Assembly: GCF_000224145.3 (NCBI RefSeq)
Contig: NC_020168.2
Location: 3,879,480 to 3,943,479, forward strand
DNA length: 64,000 bases
From: Ciona intestinalis
Taxonomy: Eukaryota > Chordata > Ascidiacea > Phlebobranchia > Cionidae
Direction: 5' to 3'
This document shows, one piece after another, positions 12,400 to 35,315 of the stretch (position 1 is the stretch's first letter; every line of letters starts with the position of its first letter). The translations under genes were made by a program, and so were the position numbers. The notes beneath the pieces were generated by a model. That model was given only the letters and a program-made list of their open reading frames with translations, was not told the DNA's origin and did no database searches.

Positions 12400-12498
12400 A
12401 AATCCCAATATGCAGCAGTTGCCCAAAGGTCGAATGCTGTGAAGACAGCAAGAGGCATTAAACGGACATTTGCAGGAAACATTACCTGTCCGCTTTAA
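12400..12498 (+). CDS. Orphan 3' terminal exon of an unrecognised gene
   Basis: Directly after the N gap an open frame of 32 codons (starting KSQYAAVAQRSNAV and ending RTFAGNITCPL) reaches a TAA stop. The composition is protein-like, and the ending suggests a real C-terminus, but the upstream part is missing in the gap. It does not match the caspase. I do not recognise the family. If real, it means the contig on the right of the gap starts in a different gene. Confidence 0.35.
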   Translation, partial: KSQYAAVAQRSNAVKTARGIKRTFAGNITCPL

Positions 12499-13084
12499 AC
12501 TGTTCAGCAGCAGTTATACCTTTCTTTTGTTAAGTTAAAGCACGTGTAAGGTTTATGTATATATATATATAATTTTGATTAATCTGTTATTGTTTTTTTG
12601 TTATTACACAAAACTTTTGAAACTTGTTCACTTGGTGCCAATCATATAATAACAACACAGACCTAAGCTATCGATCACCTGTATCTGCTGGCGCACAGAA
12701 ATTCATCTTTTATTCATGCATCCTCGCAAACACCACGACGCGGATTACAAGCTGAGAGATCCTTCGCACACACGCGACAGTAGCAGAAAGAGGATTTAAA
12801 GCGGTTCATTCTACCAACCACGTGCAAATGTTCATAGAAATGTTTTATAACTTTATTACTAGTTACTTCATAGAAAGCTTATTACTTTTTTATAAATGTT
12901 TTATTAATGTTTTATTTACCAAAATATACTAAAATATATGGACAAATTGTAATGGTTAAATTGCCCCTTTTGTAACTGCAACGAAGCGTGACGCGGCAGA
13001 CTCTCCTGATTGTTTACTCCTCTTCAGGAGAAAGAAAGAAACAAAGACGAAGAAAAGAGTGTCCAAGCGTGTATATATATAAGC
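12499..13084. other. No supported gene between orphan exon and duplication copy 2
   Basis: AT-rich sequence with a short TATATATA run. No coding exon or known repeat was identified. It separates the orphan exon from the start of the second duplication copy. Confidence 0.5.
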
Positions 13085-13446
13085 GTTGGAAAAACTACCT
13101 TTTTAAATAAATTTCATGAACTTTAAGATATATTTAATATGTGTTTGCTTAAGATGTCCCAATTTTTTGATTTTTTCCCGCGAGAAATTGGCAAAATTTA
13201 TAACTATATCATATTTTATGGTCACGTGATAAAAAACAACCTAATCGGGGATCCACCAGAAATAAATCCCCTTGATTTTTGGCCTCGTCCGTTGTTTCCA
13301 ATGTATTTTGTAGTTCCCTATCCAGTTAATATCTCACTTTTAAAAGTAGCTGTTTTTTTATAACTGGTTTTATTTATTCCTTTAGAGAATTATAAATAGT
13401 TGAAATTAAGGTGTATAACTGTTACAAATTATCGTCCAGTTAAAAC

Positions 13447-16400
13447 ATGGGCGATGAAATTGAACCGTCCTTTTTGAAGTTACTTAAAAACTTAAAGGCG
13501 AAACCTGGCACAGCAGAAAAGTTATGGAAAGGTTAGATTTAAAACTAGTTTATATAAGTTAGATTATTAGAAACGTGGCCACTCGAGAATAAAGTAAGTT
13601 ACATTCACATGGGACTATACAAAGAAGACGGAAATTTTTTTCCGCTAGAGGCGGTAATTATTTAAATTAAAAAATACGGAAAAACGAACAAAACACACTA
13701 CAAAGTGTTAATAAGTGTAAAACAAATTAATTAAATAATAAAAATACCTTTCTAAATACATAAAACACTAGTAAGAACATATTTCCCACATTAGGTCGGT
13801 TATATACGCTCTTTCGTTGTGTTTACTGTCGTCGAGTCTGTGGTGTAGCGGTTTGCGTGCGGTCGTAAACTCCCTTGGTTTCATTTTTACCGGGTTCGAG
13901 TCCCGCACAGTGGAATACTTTTTTTTATCTTTTTTTTTTCAAGTTGTTTTTGTTTGACGAGTTTGGGGTTAGGAGTTAAGGGTTAGAGGTTTATATCTTA
14001 TGTGTATAAACCGTGAAACTAACTGCTCCCCATAAAATAGAGAAACGAATTTGTCATCGCCTTCTAGCGGAAAAAATGTTCCGTCTTCTCTGTATAGCTC
14101 CATGTGTTACATTCATTCATTCAATACAGGTGGAATAACATCTGCTGCTGATTTATCATCATATGACACTGCAGATGTGAAAGCAATTGTTAATGATCCT
14201 GTCTTGATTAAGACATTTCTACCAGTACTACAGCAGGTAAACTGCAACAAAATTGTTCACACTATGCGGTATATCTAAAATATGGACCTACTTTAAAATT
14301 ATATACCTGTGCCTGGCCTATAAATTTTGTACTCTTGTTTCATTTAAGATAATTACTATCCAGTCTGTAAAGTATGGCAGGTACCAAGTGATTATGTTTA
14401 GAAACTTTTGGTTATGCATGCCATATTTTCCCCCACGCATGCCAATTAATTAGGCAATAAACTAAAACCGTTTTAAATTAAAGTAGTTTTGCCTATTGTG
14501 ACTTAGAAATGTATGTGCATTGCATAGGATTTTTATTAATAGCACACAGGCATACAAAAAAAATAAGAGAGATCTTGTCAGAAACTGCCATATTCTGCAG
14601 ACTAGTTTACTATAACAAAGTGGTTTCCAGTAAAGATAAAATGTTCTGTATTACTTTTTACTCTATTCATAAAAATATTTTTTTTAATCGCTTTACTTTT
14701 TGTTAGTGAATGTTAATATTTTTTAGTATGCCTTCCAAATATCAATGGATGGAAATCCCAATGAAAAGGCAATGCAGTTGCTTCAAAGTCACAACAATAC
14801 CACTCCACAACAAGGGTCTGGTCTTCAAAGTGATGCTACTGGTTTCAGTCCAGGAAGCAATGATGCAACAAGGTAATAATCAATTTTTTTTTGACCTTAA
14901 AAATATAAGACGCACAATAGTTAGGTTAGAGTGTCTGCGTTCAGCTTAGAAGTTATGAGTTCGTTGCTCAACACAATTTCTATGGTCAGCAACCAACGTG
15001 TGTGTCTTACGTAACTGTAGTTGTTTCTGAATGTGAATGTATTGAATGTAACTTACTTTATCCTCGCGTGGCCGGAAAACGACAGTCGTTATCACACGAG
15101 GTTTAACACCTCGTGCCAGCTTACGAGTTACCATGTATGTTACTTTGTGGGTGATTATTTTTTTAGGATTTTTTAATTTTTTTTATGTATGGCTGATAAT
15201 TTAGACAACCCATTAGTGACCACTGGGTCGGAGCAACTGCCGTTAAGTGTCTTGCCCAAGGACACATACGCCAACAATGGTAGCAGCGTCGAGCCTTTTC
15301 TAAACAATAATCCCTTATCTGTTGTCTAAAGTTCCCCCCAAAACAACAATCATCCAAAACGTTACATGTGTGGTAACTTGTAAGTGGGTTCATGGTATGA
15401 AACGGAACACCTATGTTTTAAAGACTGTCATCACAACAGACGCTATGATAAATTTCTTTACTTGACTTTTAAAATAATACAAAAAATTTCAGGTCAACTA
15501 CAACTACTACCACCAACATACCAGCATTTACTCGTGAGTAAATATATTTGATACTCTAATATCCTAATTTGCAACTTATTTTAGTATATTCAACACAGTA
15601 TATGCATTTTTAATAAATTATGTGTTTTGTTTAACACTCTTTTACCTTAAATATACCTTAAAAATGATTAAATACTCTAAAAGTGGTTAAAAGTTTCTAT
15701 ACCTTAAAAATGGTTAAAATATTAAGTTTGCTTTTTCCCTGTGAAGTTAATGGGATTTCTAACCAAAGACCAAGACAAAATCAAGTCAGCACATCAGTTA
15801 AAATCTCGGGTGGTCAGTTTTCACAGTGTGCTGTCATGCCAAATGAGCAGGTTGTTTTCAACAATCAAGGAGCCACATTTTTGTCCAAATGTAAGTAGGA
15901 CTTATATATATCATATTGTATCTACAGTATACATTATAGAATATTATTAGTAGTGGCATGTCACAACATCTTGAAGGATACCTATGGGCTATGAGATTGG
16001 TTGTTGTTTTAAATTTACAATACGGTTGAAAGCACTTAAACAATAAACACTGTTTGAGTGGTTTCAAAGATTCACAGATTTTGTGAAAGTTTTCCTTAAA
16101 TTAATAAAGCATTATAATTTTTTTCCCTTCCACAATAACACTATGTGTTGCATACCGGTGCTAGAGAAAATATATATGGATTTTAAAAATTATTTGATTA
16201 TTCTTAATACAAAAGTAGTTATTTAATTTTTATTATTGTACTTAAAAACTGTGCCACAGCGTCTGGTGCAGTGGCATAGTGGTTAGCGCGCCTGCCTGTA
16301 ACCCAGAGGTAATGGGTTCCGTTCAAGGCTTGTCGCTGCTGCCCTTGTAGGCCTATGTGTACTTTTGTATGATAACCCATAAGCTGGCATGAGGTGTATG

Positions 16401-19400
16401 AGCACCTGTGTTGTAAACTTGTAATGACTGTCGGTTTCCGCCCAGGCAGGATAAAAGTAAGTAAGTTACAATAAAAAGGGTAGTAATTATTATTCTTTAC
16501 ACCAGACACTGAAGGGGAAAATGGGAAGGAAAGAAAGAAAGTGGGAGGTTCATACATCAACCTATCAAATGGTTTGTTTTTGCTTGTTTACGTACAACAT
16601 TTTAATCCAGTATGGCTTAAGCATTGAATGGATGCAAATTGTGCAACTATAATGTAATATTATAGGAAAACTGGCTTTCATTTGTGACCAGTTTAGTTTT
16701 TAGTCTAAAGTCTATAGGAACACTTTCTGTTGTTGTTTACTGTATTGATTGTCATAGTCATTATTTACTAATACCTGTTGGGTGAGGTCCTATGGCATGG
16801 CTAGCTATGAAACTTTGGATTTAGACCAGAGTTTTATCATTACCCCATTATTTGTCAGTATTATTCTTTTTAATTCTGTATTTGTAATTTTTGATTCATT
16901 TTCATTTTTATACTTTTTAGTTCTGTATTTGTAATTTTGAATACTTGTTTTTGTCAGCTTAAAATTTGCTACAATTTTAGTTCATTTTTATTTTCCCTCC
17001 TTTATAGGAATGAAGTTCTCAACAACAGACATGCACTTCATGGACAATCAATCTTTCTGGCTTGATAATGTCAAGATAAAACGACCATCCACTGATATAC
17101 ATATAGGCAGTGATGTAAATAAGTAAACTCATTCAACCTACTGTATAGTAAGCAATACTTTTTCAGTGTTACCCAATTGAGAACTTCGGGACAAGCAAGG
17201 CTCTTATTATAAACAACATATGTTTCGGATCAACTGTAAACAGAGATGGGGCTGAAAAAGATACACAGAACATGAAATCATTGCTGGAACAACTTGGCTT
17301 CAAAGTCACAGTTGCAACTGACAAGCGTGGCGCTGTGAGTTTATTTAATTAGTTAGATTTCTATTTCTATTCTGTATGGGTGAGGTCATTAAGGACCTGG
17401 GATTTATCCCAGATTTGGCTCATTACCCTAATACCCTTGTATGTTTGAAAGTGACATGCTCACGATAGTAAATTCCTTTATTCATGTTCTGACTCAAGCA
17501 TCCCGATTCTGTCCCGATTCTTGACCCACAGAACTCTATCTGGGGACTAGTTTGATGTTATTTACTAAGCGCTGTTGATTTCAAGTTTTAAACAGTGAAA
17601 CAATCCAATGTTGTAACTTGTTTATGAATTTTCCATTTTTTGTACACGGTATTCATAACAAGTATCTTATTTTTAATTTCTCATATCTTTGTTACTGCTC
17701 CCTTTGTTGTTTTCTAAATTTCTTGATCTCCCTTTTTTTCAGGAAATTCACCAGTTGTTAAGAGAATTTTCTCGGGAATGTGTCAATGCACCGATGACGT
17801 TGGTATATGTTGGTAGCCATGGGGAAAGAAGTAAGAAACTAATTTTAGAATCTTTTTCAGTCTTAGCGCATTTAAGTCTTAAAAACGTAAGAGTGACAGA
17901 CTATAATAAATCTTTTACAAATTTATTTTTGTATCTTAACTGATGTTTAAGGTATTTTGTTGGCCTTAAAATGTTTTTTAACCATTTCTAATTATCTTAA
18001 ATTGTAAATATTGATAAAAAAACTTGTTTTCTTAAAATGGCGCTTCCAGCAAATTTATATACCAAATCTTTAGTTTTTGAGGCTTGTTCAGGTAAACTTA
18101 ATTCCCAGTTTAACATCCACACATTTGAACGCAGGTGATAATCAGGATTGCTTTGTTGGGATTGACCAGCAACGCATAACGGTTGAAGAACTCACCAAAT
18201 ATTTCTCAACCTCTGAAGCTCCTGGTCTTGCCAAGAAACCAAAACTGTTTTTTCTACAGTTCTGCAGAATTGGTAGGTGATCTGTTTTACCCATTTTTTT
18301 ATTTTATATTTGTTATGGACACGCCTCCGAGCACACCCTGACAGAAAGGCACTGGCATGCCTTAGCCACGAGACTTGCGCAATGTGCCGCAGTCAGCGTG
18401 TTTCATTATTAATTGTGTAGTAATTAGTGTCGCTATGTTGCAATTTAGTGCCCTTTATATACGTGTGTGCTCGCCTTAGTTTTCATTCTACAATTTGGCG
18501 TCTCAATACAAACCCAAGAACACAACAATATATTTTTTTTTTTTGTTATAGTTAAGTCAACTGCAGCAGATTCCATTGGATTTAACCCAGCTTCTCCCCC
18601 TGGAAGGACTGAAGCTGAATCACAAAATGTTTCAGAACAACAGAACGCTGCAGTGCAGAATGATGCAACAGAACAATTTGATGATATAAAAGTGGACTTA
18701 GGTATATATTTTTGTGCATAAAACTTGTGTTGTAAGTGGTAGAACTGTGGTTGTTAGGTTAATACACGAAATTATGCCTAATTCTCATACATAGCTACTA
18801 TAGGCAAAGCTTACAAACTTACGATTAATTTAAATAAAGTCGACTACTGTTTTAATCTGAGTGGTTGCCGCACATTGATGAACCGACTAATAGATAGAGA
18901 ACTAATTAATGGTGAAACAACTACATAAGCTTGGAAAAAAAATCCTGTATGTTAATGTTAAAACGCTCTTATATGCTTATGGTAAGCTATTTTTATCATA
19001 AAGGTATCTTTTATCATACAGGCTACTTGAACGGTGATGTAAGAAGTGATGCAATGGGTGAGGGGGTGGATGAAACAATGGAAACAGATGCCCACCATGT
19101 CGCACATTCTTATGCAGATATGCTTATCTCCTATGCAACAGCTGCAGGTATACTAAATATCCTAAACACTATATTTGTGCCCAAAATTATCAATAAATCA
19201 GAGATAGTGAAATATAAATGTGTGGATTTTTTATGAGTACTGGTTCAAACCAATTTCTGATAAAATATTTTAACCAAAGATAAAGGTTAGTTATTGATAT
19301 CAGCATTGCCCTAGTTTATTTGTTTATTTTTTCCAGGAACAAAGGCATACCGAGATGTATGTGAAGGCTCCTGGTATGTTACTACTCTTTCTAAGGTGAT

Positions 19401-19955
19401 AAAAGACAACACACATGATGATATATGCAGCATACTCACAAAGGTTCGTAAAAACTTTGAAATACAGTTTAAAATGTCTAAACTAATGTTATATGCGGTA
19501 CCTGTAAAAAACATAGGAGGGTATTTAGCACTGCATTTTAAATTTGTGTGATTTTGTTAGAATACACACTGTTCGGAAATATGTACCAATTTTCTAATAG
19601 AAAGAATCTTGCTGTTTACTGTTTGCTTACTTTGTATTGTTGTTTCCCTTTAACGCATGGATAAAATGAGTATCATTTATTTAATCATTCAAACATTTTA
19701 TGTATGAATTTATGGTATAAGTTTCCAGAAAGACGGAGAATGAGTAACAAAAAGTATTTCACTGTTTACATTTTGCCTATATTGGTTTCGCAGATGTCTG
19801 ATTCTAGTATTAATGCTTTGATTTTTATATTTTGTCCTTCATTTCAGGTAAACAACTCAGTCATGGTAAAGCAAGCAGAAGAAGCTGGTGAAGTTGCCGT
19901 GCAGATGACAGAGTTTAAAACTACACTGAGAAAGAAAGTCGTATTTTTCCAGTAA
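13447..19955 (+). CDS. Caspase-family cysteine protease
   Basis: Fourteen exons, all phases consistent, about 526 residues: 13447-13531, 14130-14236, 14727-14872, 15493-15533, 15747-15890, 16506-16571, 17008-17114, 17167-17334, 17743-17830, 18135-18272, 18552-18701, 19022-19147, 19337-19443, 19848-19955. The first 230 or so residues form a long prodomain without a recognisable CARD or DED; it includes a Thr-rich and Gln/Ser-rich stretch. The large subunit has ALIINNICFGSTVNRDGAEKD, catalytic His in YVGSHGER (about residue 314) and catalytic Cys in FFLQFCRI (about 361), where most caspases have QACRG. The small subunit has ADMLISYATAAG, SWYVTTL and a terminal KKVVFF. The linker is acidic, with METDA as a possible processing site. 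Caspases cleave after Asp in apoptosis or inflammation. The core catalytic residues are present, so it is probably active, though the loop change may alter specificity. Confidence 0.88.
13607..14105. mobile_element. 0.5-kb TIR element carrying a tRNA-like sequence
   Basis: The ends are imperfect inverted repeats of about 45 bp (left ACATGGGACTATACA, right end reverse-complement ACATGGAGCTATACA, both continuing AGAAGACGGAA). The flanking 9-bp duplication GTTACATTC occurs at 13598-13606 and 14106-14114, and copy 1 of the duplication holds the empty site with a single GTTACATTC. A 9-bp duplication is the size made by Mutator-like or Merlin elements. No transposase is encoded. Confidence 0.85.
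13836..13912 (+). tRNA. tRNA-like sequence inside the TIR element (probably degenerate)
   Basis: A 77-nt stretch has an A-box-like TGGTGTAGCGG and a perfect B box GGTTCGAGTCC at tRNA spacing. Five acceptor-stem pairs (CTGTG with CACAG) and a 4-bp T stem can form. The anticodon arm is weak, with no clear U33, so a working tRNA is unlikely. It could still act as an RNA polymerase III promoter within the element. Confidence 0.35.
15025..15320 (-). mobile_element. tRNA-derived SINE, minus orientation
   Basis: In a caspase intron. Read on the minus strand it has the CTGGCACGAGGTGTTAAAC-like body and the GGATAAAGTAAGTTACATTC tail. The internal block CTTGGGCAAGACACTTAACG shared with other copies is also present. 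Confidence 0.7.
15340..15460 (+). mobile_element. SINE 3' fragment, inverted to its neighbour
   Basis: Body fragment with AACGTTACATGTGTGGTAAC, TTGTAAGTGGG and GACTGTCATC. It lies next to a minus-orientation copy, so the caspase pre-mRNA can fold the two together. Confidence 0.55.
16255..16475 (+). mobile_element. tRNA-derived SINE with recognisable tRNA head
   Basis: The head has A-box-like GTGGCATAGTGGTTAGCGC followed by a B-box-like GGGTTCCGTTCAAGGC, typical of a tRNA-derived SINE promoter. The body has AAGCTGGCATGAGGTGTATG and the 3' end GCAGGATAAAAGTAAGTAAG. It lies in a caspase intron just upstream of the exon at 16506. Confidence 0.75.
16775..16870 (-). repeat. Short interspersed repeat (GGTGAGGTCC family)
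   Basis: A diverged copy of a repeat also seen near 17370-17445, 28665-28760, 29505-29700, 45533-45600 and 59173-59225. Shared pieces on this strand are GGGTGAGGTCCT, TTTAGACCAGA-like and ATTACCCCAT. No terminal repeats or coding capacity were recognised. Confidence 0.5.
17370..17445 (-). repeat. Short interspersed repeat (GGTGAGGTCC family)
   Basis: Contains GGGTGAGGTCATTAAGGACC, GGGATTTATCCCAGATTTGG and CATTACCCTAAT, matching the other copies of this repeat family in reverse orientation. Located in a caspase intron. Confidence 0.6.
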
Positions 19956-20566
19956 ATGTGAAACTTTAAATGCGTTTAAAACGTCATTAATTGTGTAAAT
20001 TATCTTGTGTGTATGCATTAATTCTTCATCTTTTTGATGTTTGATGATCATTTTTACAAGTGTGTCATGATTTTACTGAAATGTGCATCTTTTTGATTCC
20101 TACTCGAAATTTATGTCTATATAAAACTTACTTCTTTGGACAGAATAGGCAAAAGTTACTAATAACTTGAATTCTTTCTAATATGAATGAAGTAGTGCAC
20201 TTATTGGTTGATATATTTGGGAGTTTATTCTGTAAATATAGTATCAAACCTATTTTTATTGTTTTAATGCCTTGATTATGTGCCCTATAGAGTGTGAGTA
20301 GAAATTAATTTACCGTTTAACCCCAAAAATAAAATGTAAATTGTATGTTAATTTAATTTCTGTTTGAATGGTTTTGAGAAAGAGAGAGAGAAGAGAGAAG
20401 ACGAAGAAAAAAGAACTAAAATGAGAAAAAAGAAAAAACACGGGGTCTGCTTGCACAAACATGCGGTGATCAAACGTCGCAAATCGTTTTTACTGTTTCA
20501 AGTATTATAGATATATTTTGTTTAAAATACTAGTTATTTAACGTACGTTATAACAAAAACGTTCGG
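19956..20566. other. Caspase 3' end and DHX38 upstream region
   Basis: 611 bp between the caspase stop and the DHX38 start, same strand. It contains an AATAAA at 20328-20333 likely to serve the caspase, a purine-rich GAGAGAGAGAAGA stretch near 20380, and no further coding exon. The spacing is too long for a tight tunicate-type operon. Confidence 0.6.
20328..20333 (+). terminator. Polyadenylation signal of the caspase gene
   Basis: AATAAA about 370 bp after the caspase stop and before the next gene on the same strand. Earlier hexamers were not seen. Confidence 0.45.
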
Positions 20567-34226
<13,660 letters not shown>

Positions 34227-34395
34227 TACTTAAAAATCACCATTAAACATCATGTTTCTTACGATCGTAGGTCGTCACTGCCCCATCAGTCGAGTCGCGC
34301 CGTCACGAGGAATTTCGTCATCAAAAGTGACGTCACTGAACCGCGAACGCAAGAAGAGTAGGTGAAGATTAAGAAGCAGTGTATCTTCATATCGA

Positions 34396-34401
34396 AATAA
34401 A
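34396..34401 (+). terminator. Polyadenylation signal of DHX38
   Basis: AATAAA 170 bp after the DHX38 stop, the first canonical signal downstream. Confidence 0.5.
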
Positions 34402-34813
34402 ATCCCGTGTCAGTCGTGTGGTATATTGTAGTAACGCGAAACGACAGCCGATATTTTCGTGATCGGTCGAATCTCGTTCAATTCGTCGATCAATATACGC
34501 CACCCAGAAGTCTTGATTCGCTCCGTCGCGCCCGTCTTTGCTTGACATATTGACATTTAGTAATGCGCACTTTTCAGGCCACCTCAATGGAAGTGAATGA
34601 ATGTACCGCGGTATGCCGCCCGCTATTATAAACGCGCGTGTGTGTTTTGTAGAGGTTAATTGCGCCACACAATGTTTTTCGGTGGTGATTTTTTTGCGTG
34701 AAGTCAAAGTATCTTGAAACTCAAAAGTTTTATTCTATTTGAGTTTCGCTTAGGCGAATGATTTCACAGAAAACATCAATCAGTAAATTGTGAATACGTT
34801 ACATCATATTCGT

Positions 34814-35150
34814 ATTTAGTGGGCGGGGTAAGATGGGACTTGTTTTTATTATTTATCGTCCCATTAGGTAGTAAACCCAGAATATTTACAGAATTATATA
34901 ACGGTATTCTCACGACGCTAAGTTAGAGCGTTTTATTTGTAAAAAATACTTTTAGGAAATGTTGTGGGGAAGATGGGACAACTTTCAATTCTACTTTCTC
35001 GTGTGGTATAGTAAACAAGAGGATTCAAATAATTTTAAAACCATTTCCTCACGACTTCCACAAACCGTTGTTAATTGTTTAAAACACGACCATTGTATTT
35101 GAATATTAAGTGTTAAAGGTGATGTCCCGTCTCCCCCGAACCTAAAGGTA
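34814..35150. mobile_element. Two adjacent MITE family M1 copies
   Basis: The first (about 34814-34955) starts TTAGTGGGCGGGGTAAGATG and is shortened. The second (about 34960-35150) starts GTTGTGGGGAAGATGGGACA, has the reverse-oriented block CCGTTGTTAATTGTTTAAAA and ends GTCCCGTCTCCCCCGAACCT. Both are diverged. Confidence 0.7.
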
Positions 35151-35315
35151 TCATCGTATCTCCACAGTATAATTAATACATAATTTATATTCCATATACT
35201 AAAGTATGCTGACCTCAAAACGTACTTTCGGTTTGTTTGCCAAGTTACTCATTCATTGTTGCAACCCAGTATTGAACAATCTACTCACTAATTGCGACAG
35301 TGCGTGCATTAGAAA

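Larger units (their letters stand above)
13085..15023. repeat. Tandem duplication, copy 2
   Basis: Second copy of the 10918-12349 block, interrupted by a 0.5-kb TIR element at 13607-14105 that copy 1 lacks. It continues without a break into the rest of the caspase gene. Both exons and introns are nearly identical to copy 1, so the duplication is recent or allelic. Confidence 0.9.
34227..35315. other. Intergenic DNA with two MITEs
   Basis: Holds the DHX38 3' region with AATAAA at 34396-34401, a GC-richer stretch at 34260-34720 without a convincing gene, and two MITE copies at about 34814-35150. The STARD5-like gene starts at 35316. Confidence 0.6.

Noticed and set aside
16219-16560. 113-codon minus-strand frame across a caspase intron
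   Set aside because: It reads through a SINE and the antisense of the caspase exon at 16506-16571.
34387-34707. 106-codon open frame on the minus strand after DHX38
   Set aside because: It lies in the probable 3' region of DHX38, has no splice context or family similarity, and overlaps the polyadenylation signal of DHX38.
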